64,000 bases of DNA from Dolomedes plantarius (taxonomy: Eukaryota > Arthropoda > Arachnida > Araneae > Dolomedidae). A program made the position numbers and the translations under genes. How positions within the stretch are numbered: the stretch's first letter is position 1; each line of letters opens with the position of its first letter. The notes under the pieces were generated by a model. That model worked only from the letters and a program-made list of their open reading frames with translations. It did no database searches and had not been told where the DNA came from. Of the stretch, positions 10,901 to 22,600 are shown piece after piece. The stretch covers positions 97,127,832 through 97,191,831 of the forward strand of contig OU015495.1 in assembly GCA_907164885.2 (NCBI GenBank), read 5' to 3'.

Positions 10901-11648
10901 GGGGACTCACTACTCTTAAATCTTTAAAACCTTCGATTTTTTGGCATAAAATATATGTTAAAGTCTGATCATTTCTGAACAAAATAAAGCAAACCGCATG
11001 AAAATGTTCCGCTTAGTTCCGGAGATATTGATATTCTAAATATTTAATTATTGATCAAGTTTATGTTAAGAAAAGTTTAAACTCATTTTTCTCAAAATGT
11101 AGTTTTGCATCGTTCCGCATCTGATATCTCAAAAACTATGAAACATAATTCCATGAAATTTTTATCACTGCATAATCATGTTATTTTATTGCGTCTGAGC
11201 TAGAATTTTTGCAATCACTGCACATTTTGTTATTTTTTCAGAGGCAAATTAATGCAAAAATTTAAGGAAATTTTAAGTATATTTTGAGCAGTTTAAAAAA
11301 AAAATGAAAAAATATTTTAATGTTGAATGTTTTATGTTCAATTGTATTTTGAATTATTTATTTTAAATATAAAACAGGAATTATACATTTAAGTGTAAAA
11401 TTAATTTCATAGTTCTGCGCTCAAGCCAGTATACAGTAAAATTACTTAAAAAACAAGGTATATCTAAAGCATTTAAAAAAAATTATTTAAAATTATTTTT
11501 AGAGTTGGAAATTTGTTTATTAAAATAACTATATCAATTTATCATTACATAAAATTTGGAAAAATTGGGAGTAAATTGAAATAGTTACAAAGAGTCAAAA
11601 AGTATGAAAATATGCCTTATTTCCTCGACTTAAAGGTCGTGAGCCCCC
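10901..11648. mobile_element. MITE with TTAA target duplication
   Basis: The element starts GGGGACTCACTACTC and, from the other end, GGGGGCTCACGACCT. TTAA flanks both sides (10897-10900 and 11649-11652). It is AT-rich inside and codes for nothing. TTAA targets are used by piggyBac and some other superfamilies, so the parent is unassigned. It starts about 220 bp after the dead transposase-like gene, but a link is not shown. Confidence 0.7.
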
Positions 11649-11652
11649 TTAA

Positions 11653-12245
11653 CACCCTTTTACTATACATTGCGAACTGTTGCATTTGAAATGCATTATA
11701 TCAGACGTTTCCAAAAGACTACTGAAAAAAAAAATTCTTTTTTTTTCAATATTTCAAAGTGAATGCGCGATCGGAAGGTGTTTTTTTTCACAAAATTTTT
11801 TTTACGTTTTTTCTTGTCTATAAGTGTAACAATTTTTTTCAACAAGCCGTTTCCGAAAAAGAAAAAAAAAGTTTTTTCGGCCCACCCTAGTGCACAAACC
11901 GCGCGTTGGTTGGTCTTCACGGAATTTCCCCCCGCAAAAAATTCGTTAATGTACGGCAGTCGTTACGATACGTTTGCTGAAACGTGACTATTTTCTCACA
12001 TATATGTATATTCATAGAATAAAGCATTGTATAATTCTTATTTTTATTTTTTTAATTATTTGGAGGACAGATAAGTAGTAAAATTTAATCCAATTACACA
12101 AAAGGAAATGCATCCATGCATTTACATTCCCAGTTATAAATTTTTTAGCTCATTCACTAAAGATTTAGAACAGTATCCCAGCTACTTAGATATTTTTCTT
12201 ATTTAGGTACCTGAAGAGGAGGATTTTGGAACATTATTTTGGAAT
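11653..12245. other. No gene; homopolymer-rich stretch
   Basis: T- and A-runs dominate 11700-11880, and a more GC-rich patch lies at about 11880-11990. The two overlapping reading frames on opposite strands (11696-11920 and 11763-11987) are low-complexity and not credible genes. Confidence 0.5.
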
Positions 12246-12247
12246 TA

Positions 12248-13656
12248 CACTGCTGGCCACTGTAAATGCAACACCCTGAAGGAAACATGCAAATAACATA
12301 AAATTTACAACATGCATTAGCGGAGGTGAGATATGCAAATGATTAGAATTTCAGCGCAGACGCACATCACGCGTGCCTGTGGCGCCACTTCAAAGCGCTA
12401 TTTAAGGATTGGAGATTTCGACGATTTCAAGTTCGGCAATTGTGTTTTTCTTGTGGTTTTTTCAAAAAAACGATCAATTATGCCTCGTCGAAAAAAGCGA
12501 TCATCTTTTGATCAAGTATCCGAGTTCGACAGAGGAAGGATAGTGGTCTACCCAGATTGTGGATTATCTTTCAGGGAAATCGGTAGTCGTGTTGGACGAA
12601 ACCCAAAAACTGTAATGCGAATATATGATCGTTGGATGCAGGAGGGTACGACGGACCGGCGTGTTCGATCGCATCCACCTCAGCGCACCACTTCACGTGA
12701 TGACAGGCAAATTGTGCGCATGGCAGTGACGGATCGCTCAGTCACATCACGAACCATAGCACAGCACATGCAGTCTGTAACGCATCATCCAGTGTCTGCG
12801 CGTACCATTCGACGCCGTTTACAGCAGAGTGGTCTGTCCGCAAGACGTCCATTGCTTTGTCTACCCTTGACGCAGAACCACAGACGTCTCCGCCGCCAAT
12901 GGTGCGATGACAGAAGGATGTGGACGGCAGAATGGAATGAAATTGTCTTTACTGACGAGTCACGCTTCTGTCTGCAACACCACGATGGTCGCATTCGAGT
13001 CTGGAGACACCGTGAAGAGAGGATGTTGAACAGCTGCGTTATGCACCGTCACACTGGTCCTGCACCGGGTATTATGGTATGGGGCGGTATTGGATATCAC
13101 TCTCGCACACCTCTAGTACGCATTGCCGGTACTTTAAACAGCCAGCGCTACATCTCCGAGGTGTTGGAGCCAGTTGTCCTTCCTTACCTTCAGGGCTTGC
13201 CCACAGCCATATTTCAACAGGATAATGCGCGACCACACGTGGCACGCATTGTCCAACGGTTCTTCGTCAATCGCCAGATTGAATTGCTTCTCTGGCAGCC
13301 TCGCTCTCCGGATCTTTCGCCGATAGAAAACATGTGGTCCATGGTTGCTCTACGATTGACCCAGATTCCATCCCCAGCTGCCACAGCAGATCAACTTTGG
13401 CAATGTGTGGAAGCTGCTTGGTCTGCTGTACCCCAAGAACTCATCCAAAGTCTCTTTGAATCAATGCCGAGGCGTGTGGCAGCGGTGATCTCTAACAATG
13501 GCGGCTACTCTGGCTACTGATTTTGGCAGGAACCACACTTCACAGAAGTCTATAAATTTAATCATTTGATACTTGGTCAACATGTTATCTACAAAATAAA
13601 TTTTGTTGTGATATCTCTTGTCTTTCTTGGTGTTGCAATTTGGGTGGCCAGCAGTG
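12248..13656 (+). mobile_element. Tc1 element, copy A (full length)
   Basis: The element starts CACTGCTGGCCACTG and ends GGGTGGCCAGCAGTG, with TA duplicated on both sides (12246-12247 and 13657-13658). At 1409 bp it has the size of a complete Tc1 element. The inverted repeats are short (about 12 bp perfect, then imperfect). It shares near-identical sequence with the copies at 16068, 43657 and 62782. Confidence 0.95.
12480..13520 (+). CDS. Tc1 transposase, copy A
   Basis: A 346-residue cut-and-paste transposase of the Tc1 family that would act in the nucleus on its own terminal repeats and insert at TA. I start at MPRRKKRSS, where the copies at 16301 and 43793 also start; an in-frame ATG at 12333 lies in the conserved 5' leader. 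Residues about 10-115 form two helix-turn-helix units (FREIGSRVGRNPKTVMRIYD and SARTIRRRLQQSGLS). The catalytic set is D159 (FTDESRF), D248 (QQDNARPH) and E283 (DLSPIENMW), 34 residues apart, so DD34E is intact. It ends PRRVAAVISNNGGYSGY. Changes against the sister copies include P25 for R, LWQP for PWPP near 271-274, and C309 for R, which might reduce activity. Confidence 0.95.
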   Translation: MPRRKKRSSFDQVSEFDRGRIVVYPDCGLSFREIGSRVGRNPKTVMRIYDRWMQEGTTDRRVRSHPPQRTTSRDDRQIVRMAVTDRSVTSRTIAQHMQSVTHHPVSARTIRRRLQQSGLSARRPLLCLPLTQNHRRLRRQWCDDRRMWTAEWNEIVFTDESRFCLQHHDGRIRVWRHREERMLNSCVMHRHTGPAPGIMVWGGIGYHSRTPLVRIAGTLNSQRYISEVLEPVVLPYLQGLPTAIFQQDNARPHVARIVQRFFVNRQIELLLWQPRSPDLSPIENMWSMVALRLTQIPSPAATADQLWQCVEAAWSAVPQELIQSLFESMPRRVAAVISNNGGYSGY

Positions 13657-13658
13657 TA

Positions 13659-14893
13659 CTTATAATAAAGGTTATTTTAAAAATTTTATTCTGCATTGGG
13701 ATGAAATTATTTCTATTAAAATGCGGTTTTTAAAATTTTACAATGTCCTACAGAGTAGCAATCTAAAATGATATAACTAAAAACTAAATGAACTCTATCA
13801 ACATATAATTCTTTTTCATAAAAAAATGGATTATCTCTAACTGTAACCTTGAAAAAAATTATCTCTACATTATCGCTACACAAATTTTATGTGTAATTTT
13901 ATTGTGCCATATTTAAAAGGGGTTCATTAAAGTGCAACTTGATATTAAGCCTTCGAAACTTTAGCTATGGAATTAATCTGCATAGAAATATTTTGTATTT
14001 ATATTGATTTTTTATTGGCAGTTTCTTGTTAAATATTGTTCCAAAATAATAAACTGCAACCAAGTAATTTTGGTATCCATTCGAAACTGCGGGGCTTACT
14101 TCCACAGCAGAAAATCCAATTTTATACTTCATAGCCCTTCCTCTGGTTAATGATCCCCTTCTTAATGAGGGTGTTTTTAACTCTTCCTCTTTTATCTAAT
14201 CAATTCATTCTCTTAAACCGAAACACATTAGCTATTTACGCTTAATAAACTGAGGATTTTGTTTGCACGGCATGTGTCTTAATAACACATAATTTTAGTT
14301 TTAGCTCAAATTTCAGTGGGAAATGCTTTAGGATCTTTCCAGTACAAAAAGAAAAAAAAAGATAATTATACACAATACGTTATTTATGTACGCTTCTTAA
14401 TAATTTAATGGCGTGTCTTTTAATCATTTAACCGCCTTACCTTTGAGGTTTTTTTTCTTTTGTGCACCGTAAATAAGCATGTTTGTTTTCACCTTAGTTT
14501 ATCTAAGCATGTATTTTATCGCTATTTGTTTTATAAAACATATTACCTTGTCTAGGACGGATATGGGCACGTTAAATCTGTAGACCGGAAAATCCCTCTA
14601 TGACATCAGAGAGGGTGGGGGAGGGTAAGATATCTCAGATGTCATCCCTGGGATGCTCAGTAAAAATTGAGGGAGTACCTGGCTAAATCAGACAGCAACC
14701 TTTGTGGTGTCATTATAAAACCTGAGCCGCATCCCTCTGACCGATAGCCTTTTTGGTCAGGAATAGATTCCGGCCAGGGCACATTAGAAAACACAACATA
14801 AAACATATTAAAAATAAAATGTTTTTACATGTCATTTTCAATAATTTTCATAATTTTCGTGGATAGTATTTTCAGGATATAGTTAAATATATA
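13659..14893. other. No gene recognised
   Basis: AT-rich. A less AT-rich patch at about 14550-14780 (around GACATCAGAGAGGGTGGG) might be an old repeat, but I cannot name it. Confidence 0.45.
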
Positions 14894-14895
14894 TA

Positions 14896-15750
14896 CACTA
14901 AAGAGCAAAATAAACTGGTACAGGCGTGCGTATGCAAATAACAGAGATATGCAACCAACCAGCGTAACCCGAAGCAGTTGGCAGCGCCTATATAACACAA
15001 CAGGAGTCTGCCGAAGTTGCTAGATCGGTTCCTGCTGTTACAATGGAAGGTTATCAGGATTTATGTGACTTTGAATGTGGTGTTATAATCGCCGCACAGG
15101 AGAAGGGACATAGCGTCTCCGAGATAGCGATGCAATTTTCGCTCACGACCATTTCACAAATGTACTGTGAATATCAGGTATTCGATAAAACATCAAATCT
15201 CCGACAGCGATGCGGCTGGAAAAAGGCATTGAAAGAACTAGACTACCGACGACTGACGTGAATCCTTAAACGAGATAGACTTTCAACATTTCCTTAAATT
15301 GCTGTGAATTTCAATGCTGGGACAATGCTGGACTGTCCAACGGACCGTCATTTATATGGGCTTTCGGAGTTTCAAGTCCATTCGTGTACCGTTATTGACT
15401 GCACGGTACAAAGCTTTACGCCTCGTCTGGACCCGCCAACACCTCCATTGGACTGTTGATGACTGGAAACGCGTTGTGTGGTCTGACGATTCTCGTTTCC
15501 AATTGTATTGGGCGGATGAATGTGACGGGTATGGTCACAACCTCATGAATCCATGGACCGTACATGTCAATCGGGGACTGTTCAAGATGGTGGAGCCTCT
15601 GTGATGGTATGGGGAGTGTGCAGTTGGCGTGATATGAGACCCCTGATACGTCTAGAGACGACTCTAACAGGTGACGGGTACATAAGCATCCTGTCTGATC
15701 ATCTACACCCATCCAGGTCCACTGTGCATTCCGACGGACATGGACAGCAG
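14896..15750 (+). mobile_element. Tc1-like element, second family, 3' half lost
   Basis: It starts CACTAAAGAGCAAAATAAAC right after TA (14894-14895). The transposase frame follows and ends abruptly after GGACAGCAG at 15750, where piggyBac miniature sequence begins. The 3' part of the gene and the right terminal repeat are missing, so a deletion joined the two elements. Confidence 0.85.
15043..15750 (+). pseudogene. Truncated, frameshifted Tc1-like transposase
   Basis: It opens MEGYQDLCDFECGVIIAAQE and has the N-terminal helix-turn-helix (EKGHSVSEIAMQFSLTT). It then shifts frame to LTARYKALRLVWTRQHLHW and WSDDSRFQLYWADE, and shifts again to SVMVWGVCSWRDMRPLIRL and SILSDHLHP. Only the first catalytic Asp (WSDDSRF; the family usually has WSDES) is present. 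The QDN and DxNxxE parts are deleted at the junction. At least two frameshifts and a stop at 15259-15261 make it non-functional. It is a different Tc1 lineage from the MPRRK family. Confidence 0.9.
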
Positions 15751-16067
15751 TCGCGCGTGGCACGAAGTGCAACATCTCTTTCAACCTTGATTATTCCTTT
15801 TATAATAAACTTTTTTTTTCAGAATGAAAATAATAATTGTGCTTTTTTATGGAAAGATACAAAATGTTTATAATATTGAGATATGTTTATAATTTCAGGC
15901 CGAAGAATGCAGATACAATCGCCTTATTTCAAAACTGTCCGGTTTATTGGATTTGAGGGCAACTTGCAAATGGATTCCTATTATGTTCAAAAATCTAAAA
16001 AACAATGAAATTGTCCATCTTCGTGATATGCGGGATACCGTGTAATAGCCGCACATTGGATCAACTA

Positions 16068-17477
16068 CACTGCTAGCCACTGTAAATGCAACACCCTGAA
16101 GGAAACATGCAAATAACATGAAATTTACAACATGCATTAGCGGAGGTGAGATATGCAAATGATTAGAATTTCAGCGCAGAAGCACATCACGCGCGCCTAT
16201 TGCGCCACTTCAAAGCGCTATTTAAGGCTTGGAGATTTCGACGATTTCAAGTTCGGCAATTGTGTTTTTCTTGTGGTTTTTTTTAAAAAAACGATCAATT
16301 ATGCCTCGTCGAAAACAGCGATCATCTTTTGATCAAGTATCCGAGTTCGACAGAGGAAGGATAGTGGCCTACCGAGATTGTAGATTATCTTTCAGGGAAA
16401 TCGGTAGTCGTGTTGGACGAAACCAAACAACTGTAATGCGGATATGTGATCGTTGGATGCAGGAGGATACGACGGACTGGCGTATTCGATCGCATCCACC
16501 TCAGCGCACCACTTCAAGTGATGACAGGCAAATTGTGCGCATGGCAGTGACGGATCGCTCAGTCACATCACGAACCATAGCACAGCACATGCAGTCTGTA
16601 ACGCATCATCCAGTGTCTGCGCGTACCATTCGACGCCGTTTACAGCAGAGTGGTCTGTCCGCAAGACGTCCATTGCTTTGTCTACCCTTGACGCAGAACC
16701 ACAGACGTCTCCGCCGCCAATGGTGCGATGACAGAAGGATGTGGACGGCAGAATGGAATGAAATTGTATTTACTGACGAGTCACGCTTCTGTCTGCAACA
16801 CCACGATGGTCGCATTCGAGTCTGGAGACACCGTGAAGAGAGGATGCTGAACAGCTGCGTTATGCACCGCCACACTGGTCCTGCAGCGGGTATTATGGTA
16901 TGGGGCGGTATTGGATATCACTCTCGCACACCTCTAGTACGCATTGCCGGTACTTTAAATAGCCAGCGCTACATCTCCGAGATGTTGGAGCCAGTTGTCC
17001 TTCCTTACCTTCAGGGCATGCCCATAGCCATATTTCAACAGGATAATGCGCGACCACACGTGGCACGCATTGTCCAACGGTTCTTCGTCAATCGCCAGAT
17101 TGAATTGCTTCCCTGGCCGCCTCGCTCTCCGGATCTTTCGCCGATAGAAAACATGTGGTCCACGGTTGCTCTACGATTGACCCAGATTCCATCTCCAGCT
17201 GCCACAGCAGATCAACTTTGGCAACGTGTGGAAGCTGCTTGGTCTGCTGTACCCGAAGAACTCATCCAAAGTCTCTTTGAATCAATGCCGAGGCGTGTGT
17301 CAGCGGTGATCTCCAACAATGGCGGCTACTCTGGCTACTGATTTTGGCAGGAACCACACTTCACAGAAGTCTATAAATTTAATCATTTGATACTTGGTCA
17401 ACATGTTATCTACAAAATAAATTTTGTTGTGATATCTCTTGTCTTTCTTGGTGTTGCAACTTGGGTGGCCAGCAGTG
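16068..17477 (+). mobile_element. Tc1 element, copy B (full length)
   Basis: It starts CACTGCTAGCCACTG, one base different from copy A, and ends GGTGGCCAGCAGTG. TA is duplicated at 16066-16067 and 17478-17479. It sits inside the piggyBac transposase remnant, between the two Asp codons of the GVDVVDQ motif. Confidence 0.95.
16301..17341 (+). CDS. Tc1 transposase, copy B
   Basis: 346 residues, no indel against copy A. The start is MPRRKQRSS at 16301; frames that begin further upstream run through the leader. D159, D248 and E283 are all present (FTDESRF, QQDNARPH, DLSPIENMW). Differences from copies A and C cluster in the DNA-binding half: R28 for G, D56 for G, W60 for R and I62 for V (MQEDTTDWRIRS). 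Terminal repeats and TA duplication are also intact, so the copy is structurally complete. Whether the DNA-binding changes are tolerated cannot be told from sequence. Confidence 0.95.
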   Translation: MPRRKQRSSFDQVSEFDRGRIVAYRDCRLSFREIGSRVGRNQTTVMRICDRWMQEDTTDWRIRSHPPQRTTSSDDRQIVRMAVTDRSVTSRTIAQHMQSVTHHPVSARTIRRRLQQSGLSARRPLLCLPLTQNHRRLRRQWCDDRRMWTAEWNEIVFTDESRFCLQHHDGRIRVWRHREERMLNSCVMHRHTGPAAGIMVWGGIGYHSRTPLVRIAGTLNSQRYISEMLEPVVLPYLQGMPIAIFQQDNARPHVARIVQRFFVNRQIELLPWPPRSPDLSPIENMWSTVALRLTQIPSPAATADQLWQRVEAAWSAVPEELIQSLFESMPRRVSAVISNNGGYSGY

Positions 17478-17699
17478 TACATCAACTCTTACTTTTGTCG
17501 TATTGTAATCCAGTATAGTCGCTGGGTTACCACGGTTAAATCACGACTAACAAGGAATGGAAAGGAATAGAAAGGTCAGAAAATCAGACCTGCCTTAGAA
17601 AGGGTGTGGCTATAAATAGAAACTGCTTAAAACATTGAAATCTTACATGTAAAAACAAACCTTTCAATATTATGAAAATGTTGCACACGGTCTGAAGGG

Positions 17700-18268
17700 T
17701 CGATTAGCTCAGTTGAGCCAGCAAACATAACAAAGAGAAAATGTATAACATTTTTTTAGAGGTAATGGCCTTATAATCAAGCATAATTACTAAATTTAAA
17801 GTCCTCTTACGGTGCAGATGATTTTCCTCACGAAATAAATGTTAAAAACATTTAATGTAATGGAAGTGTAATTTGGATGGCGAGTCCTGAAACTTCTATC
17901 TTTCCTCCGACGCGATAATCAAACAAATATTTAGGAAAGTGCACATTGTTTCGAGAACAAATGCAGGAAAACTTTATTTATACCCAATTACCTTATTGAG
18001 CCCGCCCGAGGAGCTAACAGAATTCGCTTCGGAATGAGGAGTAATGAAGAGCATAACTTATTATCCTCTGTAATTTGTTTTTCCTCTGAAGCAAATTCAG
18101 GGAATTTTAATAGCGTGTAATATTTTTCATCTTAAAAGCCTATATATTTTAAAGGACTAATTTGCTTGCCTTTTTCTTAAAATTCCCATTTCCTTTTGTA
18201 TTTCTAGATGTATCGGTGACGAGTTAAACTTATCGAAGTCGTCTGCAGTCAAATGCCTGGAAATGAGT
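17700..18268. other. No recognisable feature
   Basis: AT-rich. A box-A-like TTAGCTCAGTTG at 17704 has no matching box B, so I do not call a tRNA. Confidence 0.5.
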
Positions 18269-18276
18269 TTTTAGAG

Positions 18277-19606
18277 CAGGGGTCGGCAACGCGGTGCCCT
18301 CGACACAATTTTAAGGTGCCCGCCGGTCAAATTTCGAAAATTTGCACAACAAATGCGCGTACTTGTAATGAATAATTTTAGCAATGAATAAAAAAAAATT
18401 ATTAAAATTCACAAAACTGTAAAAATCAAAAACTGAGCTGCCTCATCTCTCGACAGCTTCGTTCTTCCCTTGTTTCTATGATAAGTACGATAAATGCATT
18501 AAAAAAGATAAATTGTCGCTCTGGAAATCGCATATGTATAAAGATAAATTATCACATTTCCAAAATTTAAAATTAGAAAATTTTTGTGATGGAAATGCTA
18601 CCACTTACTAGTTTGTCAAACATTTTGATTCCTTATTGGAAGAATTCAATACCAAGAATTTATGTTCGTGAATCTTTGTTTTCTAATATGAAATACTTAA
18701 AATCAAAGTATCGATCAAGCCCCACTGACACTTACTTGGACCAATGCCTTAGAACTGGAAACTCAACTCATGTGCCACATTACAACGAGTTCGCCGCAGA
18801 TTTGCAATGTCAAATTTTGCAGTATCAATTTTCAGATTATTTTGTTTAAATTAAATTTTAAATATATGTATTAAAAATTTACTAGTTGGTGCCCGTCAAA
18901 ACATGACGGCTAGATAGTAAATAAATACACAAATTATACTAAGCACATCATTGCCAAATATTGAAAATCATAATAATGCGCAGAAACAAATTAATGTGTT
19001 TAAGCGGCCTCGTGCTTAGTGGGTATCTAAAGCCAGATTTAAAAATGTCACTGGGCAGGAGCAGAAAGCAATTTTTTTTATTTAAAATTATCGCTAATTA
19101 AACAGCGCAAAATAAACTATTTACATGAGTTTAAATGTTATATTTCACAAAACATAATTATCATAAAATTAAAAATGGCAGAGAGTGATCTAGAGAAACT
19201 CCTTTGAATAAACATGTTTATCTTTAAAACATGTCACTGAGCATAAGCAGAAAGAGTGAGTTTCTAAATCCAGATTTAAACATGCCACTGAGTATGCTCA
19301 GAAATCCATTTTTTAATTGTAAATTATCACTAATTAATAGAAATTGCGGTTACAAAAACCAAATTTGACAAATCTACAGATTACAGTCTTTCGTTTAAGA
19401 CCAAAATGAAGTAAATTGATGCAGTAGTTTTCTCTCACGGACTACCCAAAAAATCGGCTTAGCAACTTAAATATATAGATGTCGCATTAATATTTTCATG
19501 TTTAATTTAAATATTGACCCCCCCCCTTCCTCCTCTTCACCCAGAGGTGCCCGCCGAACTCATTTCTGAAATATGCCCTCCTAGTTAAAAAGGTTGGCGA
19601 CCCCTG
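18277..19606 (+). mobile_element. hAT element, decayed
   Basis: It starts CAGGGGTCGGCAAC and ends GTTGGCGACCCCTG, a clean inverted pair. An exact 8-bp target duplication TTTTAGAG flanks it (18269-18276 and 19607-19614), the hallmark of hAT elements. It is 1330 bp long with only the transposase C-terminus recognisable. Short internal duplications occur around 19050-19310 (GATTTAAAAATGTCACTG and variants). Confidence 0.9.
18586..18849 (+). pseudogene. hAT transposase C-terminal remnant
   Basis: The frame contains RIYVRESLFSNMKYLKSKYR, then SPTDTYLDQCLRTGNST and a final LQCQ. This matches the hAT C-terminal dimerisation region, where an E-x-x-F/S-x-M-K-x-x-K-S-K-x-R block is followed by LTDxxLxxCLR. 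The catalytic and zinc-finger (BED) regions are absent. The first 30 residues are poorly alignable. It lies inside the hAT element, as expected. Confidence 0.75.
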
Positions 19607-19614
19607 TTTTAGAG

Positions 19615-22600
19615 CATTAAACTCATTCTCGAGTGCATGCATCAAAATGTCTATAGAACAGTAAATGACCAAAAGGTAAAGTCATTGTCATCAAATGTCT
19701 AGATTTCTAGGGTTCATTTTAACAGCATTCCCCATGATTACGCTAATAAATATGTAGATAGGAAAATCTTTTATTCATGATACTACAAGCGGCATGCAAT
19801 ATTGATAGGAATTTCGTTGACTGCTTTTATAAGCACCCTGCCCTGGCTGTCCATGGCCTAGGGCCAATGGTACGCAAACTAAGGTTCTCAAAAAAAATTA
19901 AATTGGAGGAGTCGTGGATAGTCTGAAGTATATTTATAGGATATTAAATTATTTTAATAAAAAAAACATGCTTTACCTTTTATATAATTACACATTTTTA
20001 ATATTTTTTTCAAATTTTTATGTTAAAAATATATGATATTGTTAAATAAGGTGTTTAAACATTTTTATAATAAAATTTACATCAGAAAAAGGCTATATTT
20101 CCATTACCTCCATTTGCTTCTACCAATCTCTGGGAGTCTGGGTTTTCAAAATTATTAGCTTTAAACACACAACAACGAACAAGACTTAAGGCTGCTGTGT
20201 ACTGAAACTATTGGATTCACTCGCCTCAACGTTAACCTATGGAGAAAATATGTTTACTATTTATAGTTGCATAAATGCTGATAATCCAATAAGAATGGTA
20301 TTCTCAGCTAGCCAGAACTTTTCTGCACCTTACATCAGGATTCATTTTATAAATTTCGACCACAAAAGCAATTTAGGAACATTTAAAACACACTATACCA
20401 GATCCCCCCCCCGAATAAATTAAATTTAAAAATATTATTCCCCATTATTCCCTTACATTCATACAAATGTATACTCCTACCACATTTTGAACATTTGTAC
20501 CTAAAAGCAATTAATTCATGATCCACGCTGCACTTAAGAACCTCTTTCTATTCTTTCAATTGCAATAGCGTATAAAAATTAGTTACACGCTATTTTTCTC
20601 TGCTACATTTATACGTGTCACCATTTGGTATTTAGAGGAACATAAGCTACCAGAATGAGGAAGATACATAGTCTTTTACACATCCAAAAACTTTTCAAAC
20701 ACAACGACACAAAATTATAACGCGTGAGATGCACAGGTTGCAAGTTAAGACATGTAAAGCACCTCGGGAAACAGATATCACCACTTTTGGCGCATTTGAG
20801 GATCCAAAAAATTTCGTCGCCGAGCGTTGGACTAAACAACATTCCAGCAGAGTTGGAATTAACAATATTACAAAACTTTAAAACGCTGAATATTGCAATT
20901 CTGTTGTATAATTAAATACATCTGAAAACAGCAAATAAAAAAAAATACATGAATAAGTTAAAATTAAGTGAGTAAAACTCCCTTTTCCATAGTCGTAGCA
21001 TTGGAAAATTGTGGAAAACTTTTAAGAAAGTTGGGTTTTTCTGCTTTTTTAAACTGTGAAACTGAAGACTCCAATTATGTCTTTAGACTTAACATAGATT
21101 TTAACAATGATATGATCCATAGCAAAAAATCAATGCTATTATTTTTTCTCATTTTATTTATGTTATATTTGTTTTTCTCATTGTATAAATTTGGATTACT
21201 ACTCAAAAATCAATTCTATTGTTATTCAATTTAAAAAAATCATAATATTTCATATTTTAAGGGCCGTCCGGCAGCCAATGCGCTGAGGAGGGCTCTAGGT
21301 GAATTCAGTTTGTGTCCTCCCTCCCCCCCCCCCCCCCCACAAAAGTTAGAATCACTCTACGCCTATGCCCTTTTCAGCAATAATTAACGAGTTAGAGAAT
21401 TAACTAAATAGTTTGAAACAGAATTAAACTTAGCTTAGCTTAGCTTTTATAAACATGGATACAGCTTTGTAGTGAAAGGAATTGCAGATTTCCAAAAGGT
21501 CACATCCGCTCTAAATTGATTTTCCTTTCCCCTTACTCGATACTAATGTAACCCCCAAACAGATTACACATATCGAAGAAAGAATAGGAACTTCAATAGA
21601 CAGAAAATAATTACTTTATTTGTGGACAAGATTGAAATGCAGCGTTAGCACAACAATTTTCAATTCACGGCACGTTCCCCTCTTACAAACGTTGAATGAC
21701 ATTTTACTACCAATGAATGCTAAATAAAAAATTTTAATGGAAATTTAACGTGTAGGTATATACTCACATGAAAAAAACCGGTCTTTAAAATCAAAATAAA
21801 TGCTGATAAAAGTAATATAAAAGATCTTAAATTAAAAATAAATTAAACCACTTTTCACAACGTCAAAATAAAATCTAATGATATAAAATTCACGGTAAAA
21901 CAATGTAAAATCTTAATGCATTCAATTTAATTAACACGCAATACGATTGCATAAATTATAGAAAAAAGATAGAAAACTTGACGAAATTATTCCTTACTTA
22001 ATGACAAGACCGCAGAAAGAACTATTCATTTGAAATTATAAGAAATGGATTTTATATCATTTGGCAGGTTTGAGGGATAAAATGTCAGCATACAAACGAT
22101 CTAAAAATACATTTTAGAAACATTAATTAAGTAACTAAAAAATTGTGCATATATCAGACGTTGATTTCTTTTTAATATAAAAAGATAAAAACTTAATTAC
22201 TTTTTGATGGAAATAAAATATTTATTAGATTAAATATTTTGGAACGTCAGAGAAAATAAAATACTTATTCTTATCTGTAAAAATGATTTATCCATCGTTT
22301 AGAAATTGCTCAAGCGATATTTTCGATGTTTGATAGTATAATAATTGAGCATTAACAATATCGTTCATATCTGTTGAAAAGGAATAAATAACAAATATTA
22401 GTACTCCCCCGGAAACTCAAAATGCGATTGATAATAAAGGTTTAGTAAAAATATTTAAAGTAATCAATACAATTTCAGCTTACAAAGGAAATTTCAAAAG
22501 TAACTTAAGTCCCCTGTTTATTTTCCCCAAATCTCTCTATACCCCTTTCCACTTGAATTTTGGTTACAATCTTGTTAAGACATATGCATTCATATACATT

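Larger units (their letters stand above)
15751..17699 (-). mobile_element. piggyBac-type miniature element, copy 2, split by Tc1 copy B
   Basis: Without the Tc1 insert, 15751-16067 plus 17480-17699 match the 2765-3354 element in reverse. Shared parts include the end CCCTTCAGACCGTGTGC (reverse of 17683-17699) and the transposase tail. The last ~40 bp of the other end are missing, where it meets the truncated Tc1-like element at 15750. Both copies carry the same internal deletion, so they descend from one miniature form. The flanking tetramer at 17700 is TCGA, not TTAA. Confidence 0.8.

Noticed and set aside
12785..12994. Minus-strand frame inside Tc1 copy A, repeated in copies B, C and D
   Set aside because: It is conserved only because the transposase on the other strand is conserved; it has no motif of its own.
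17704..17722. Box-A-like TTAGCTCAGTTG
   Set aside because: No box B follows at tRNA spacing.
19845..19910. hAT-like end GGTACGCAAACTAAGG
   Set aside because: No partner end or 8-bp duplication found.
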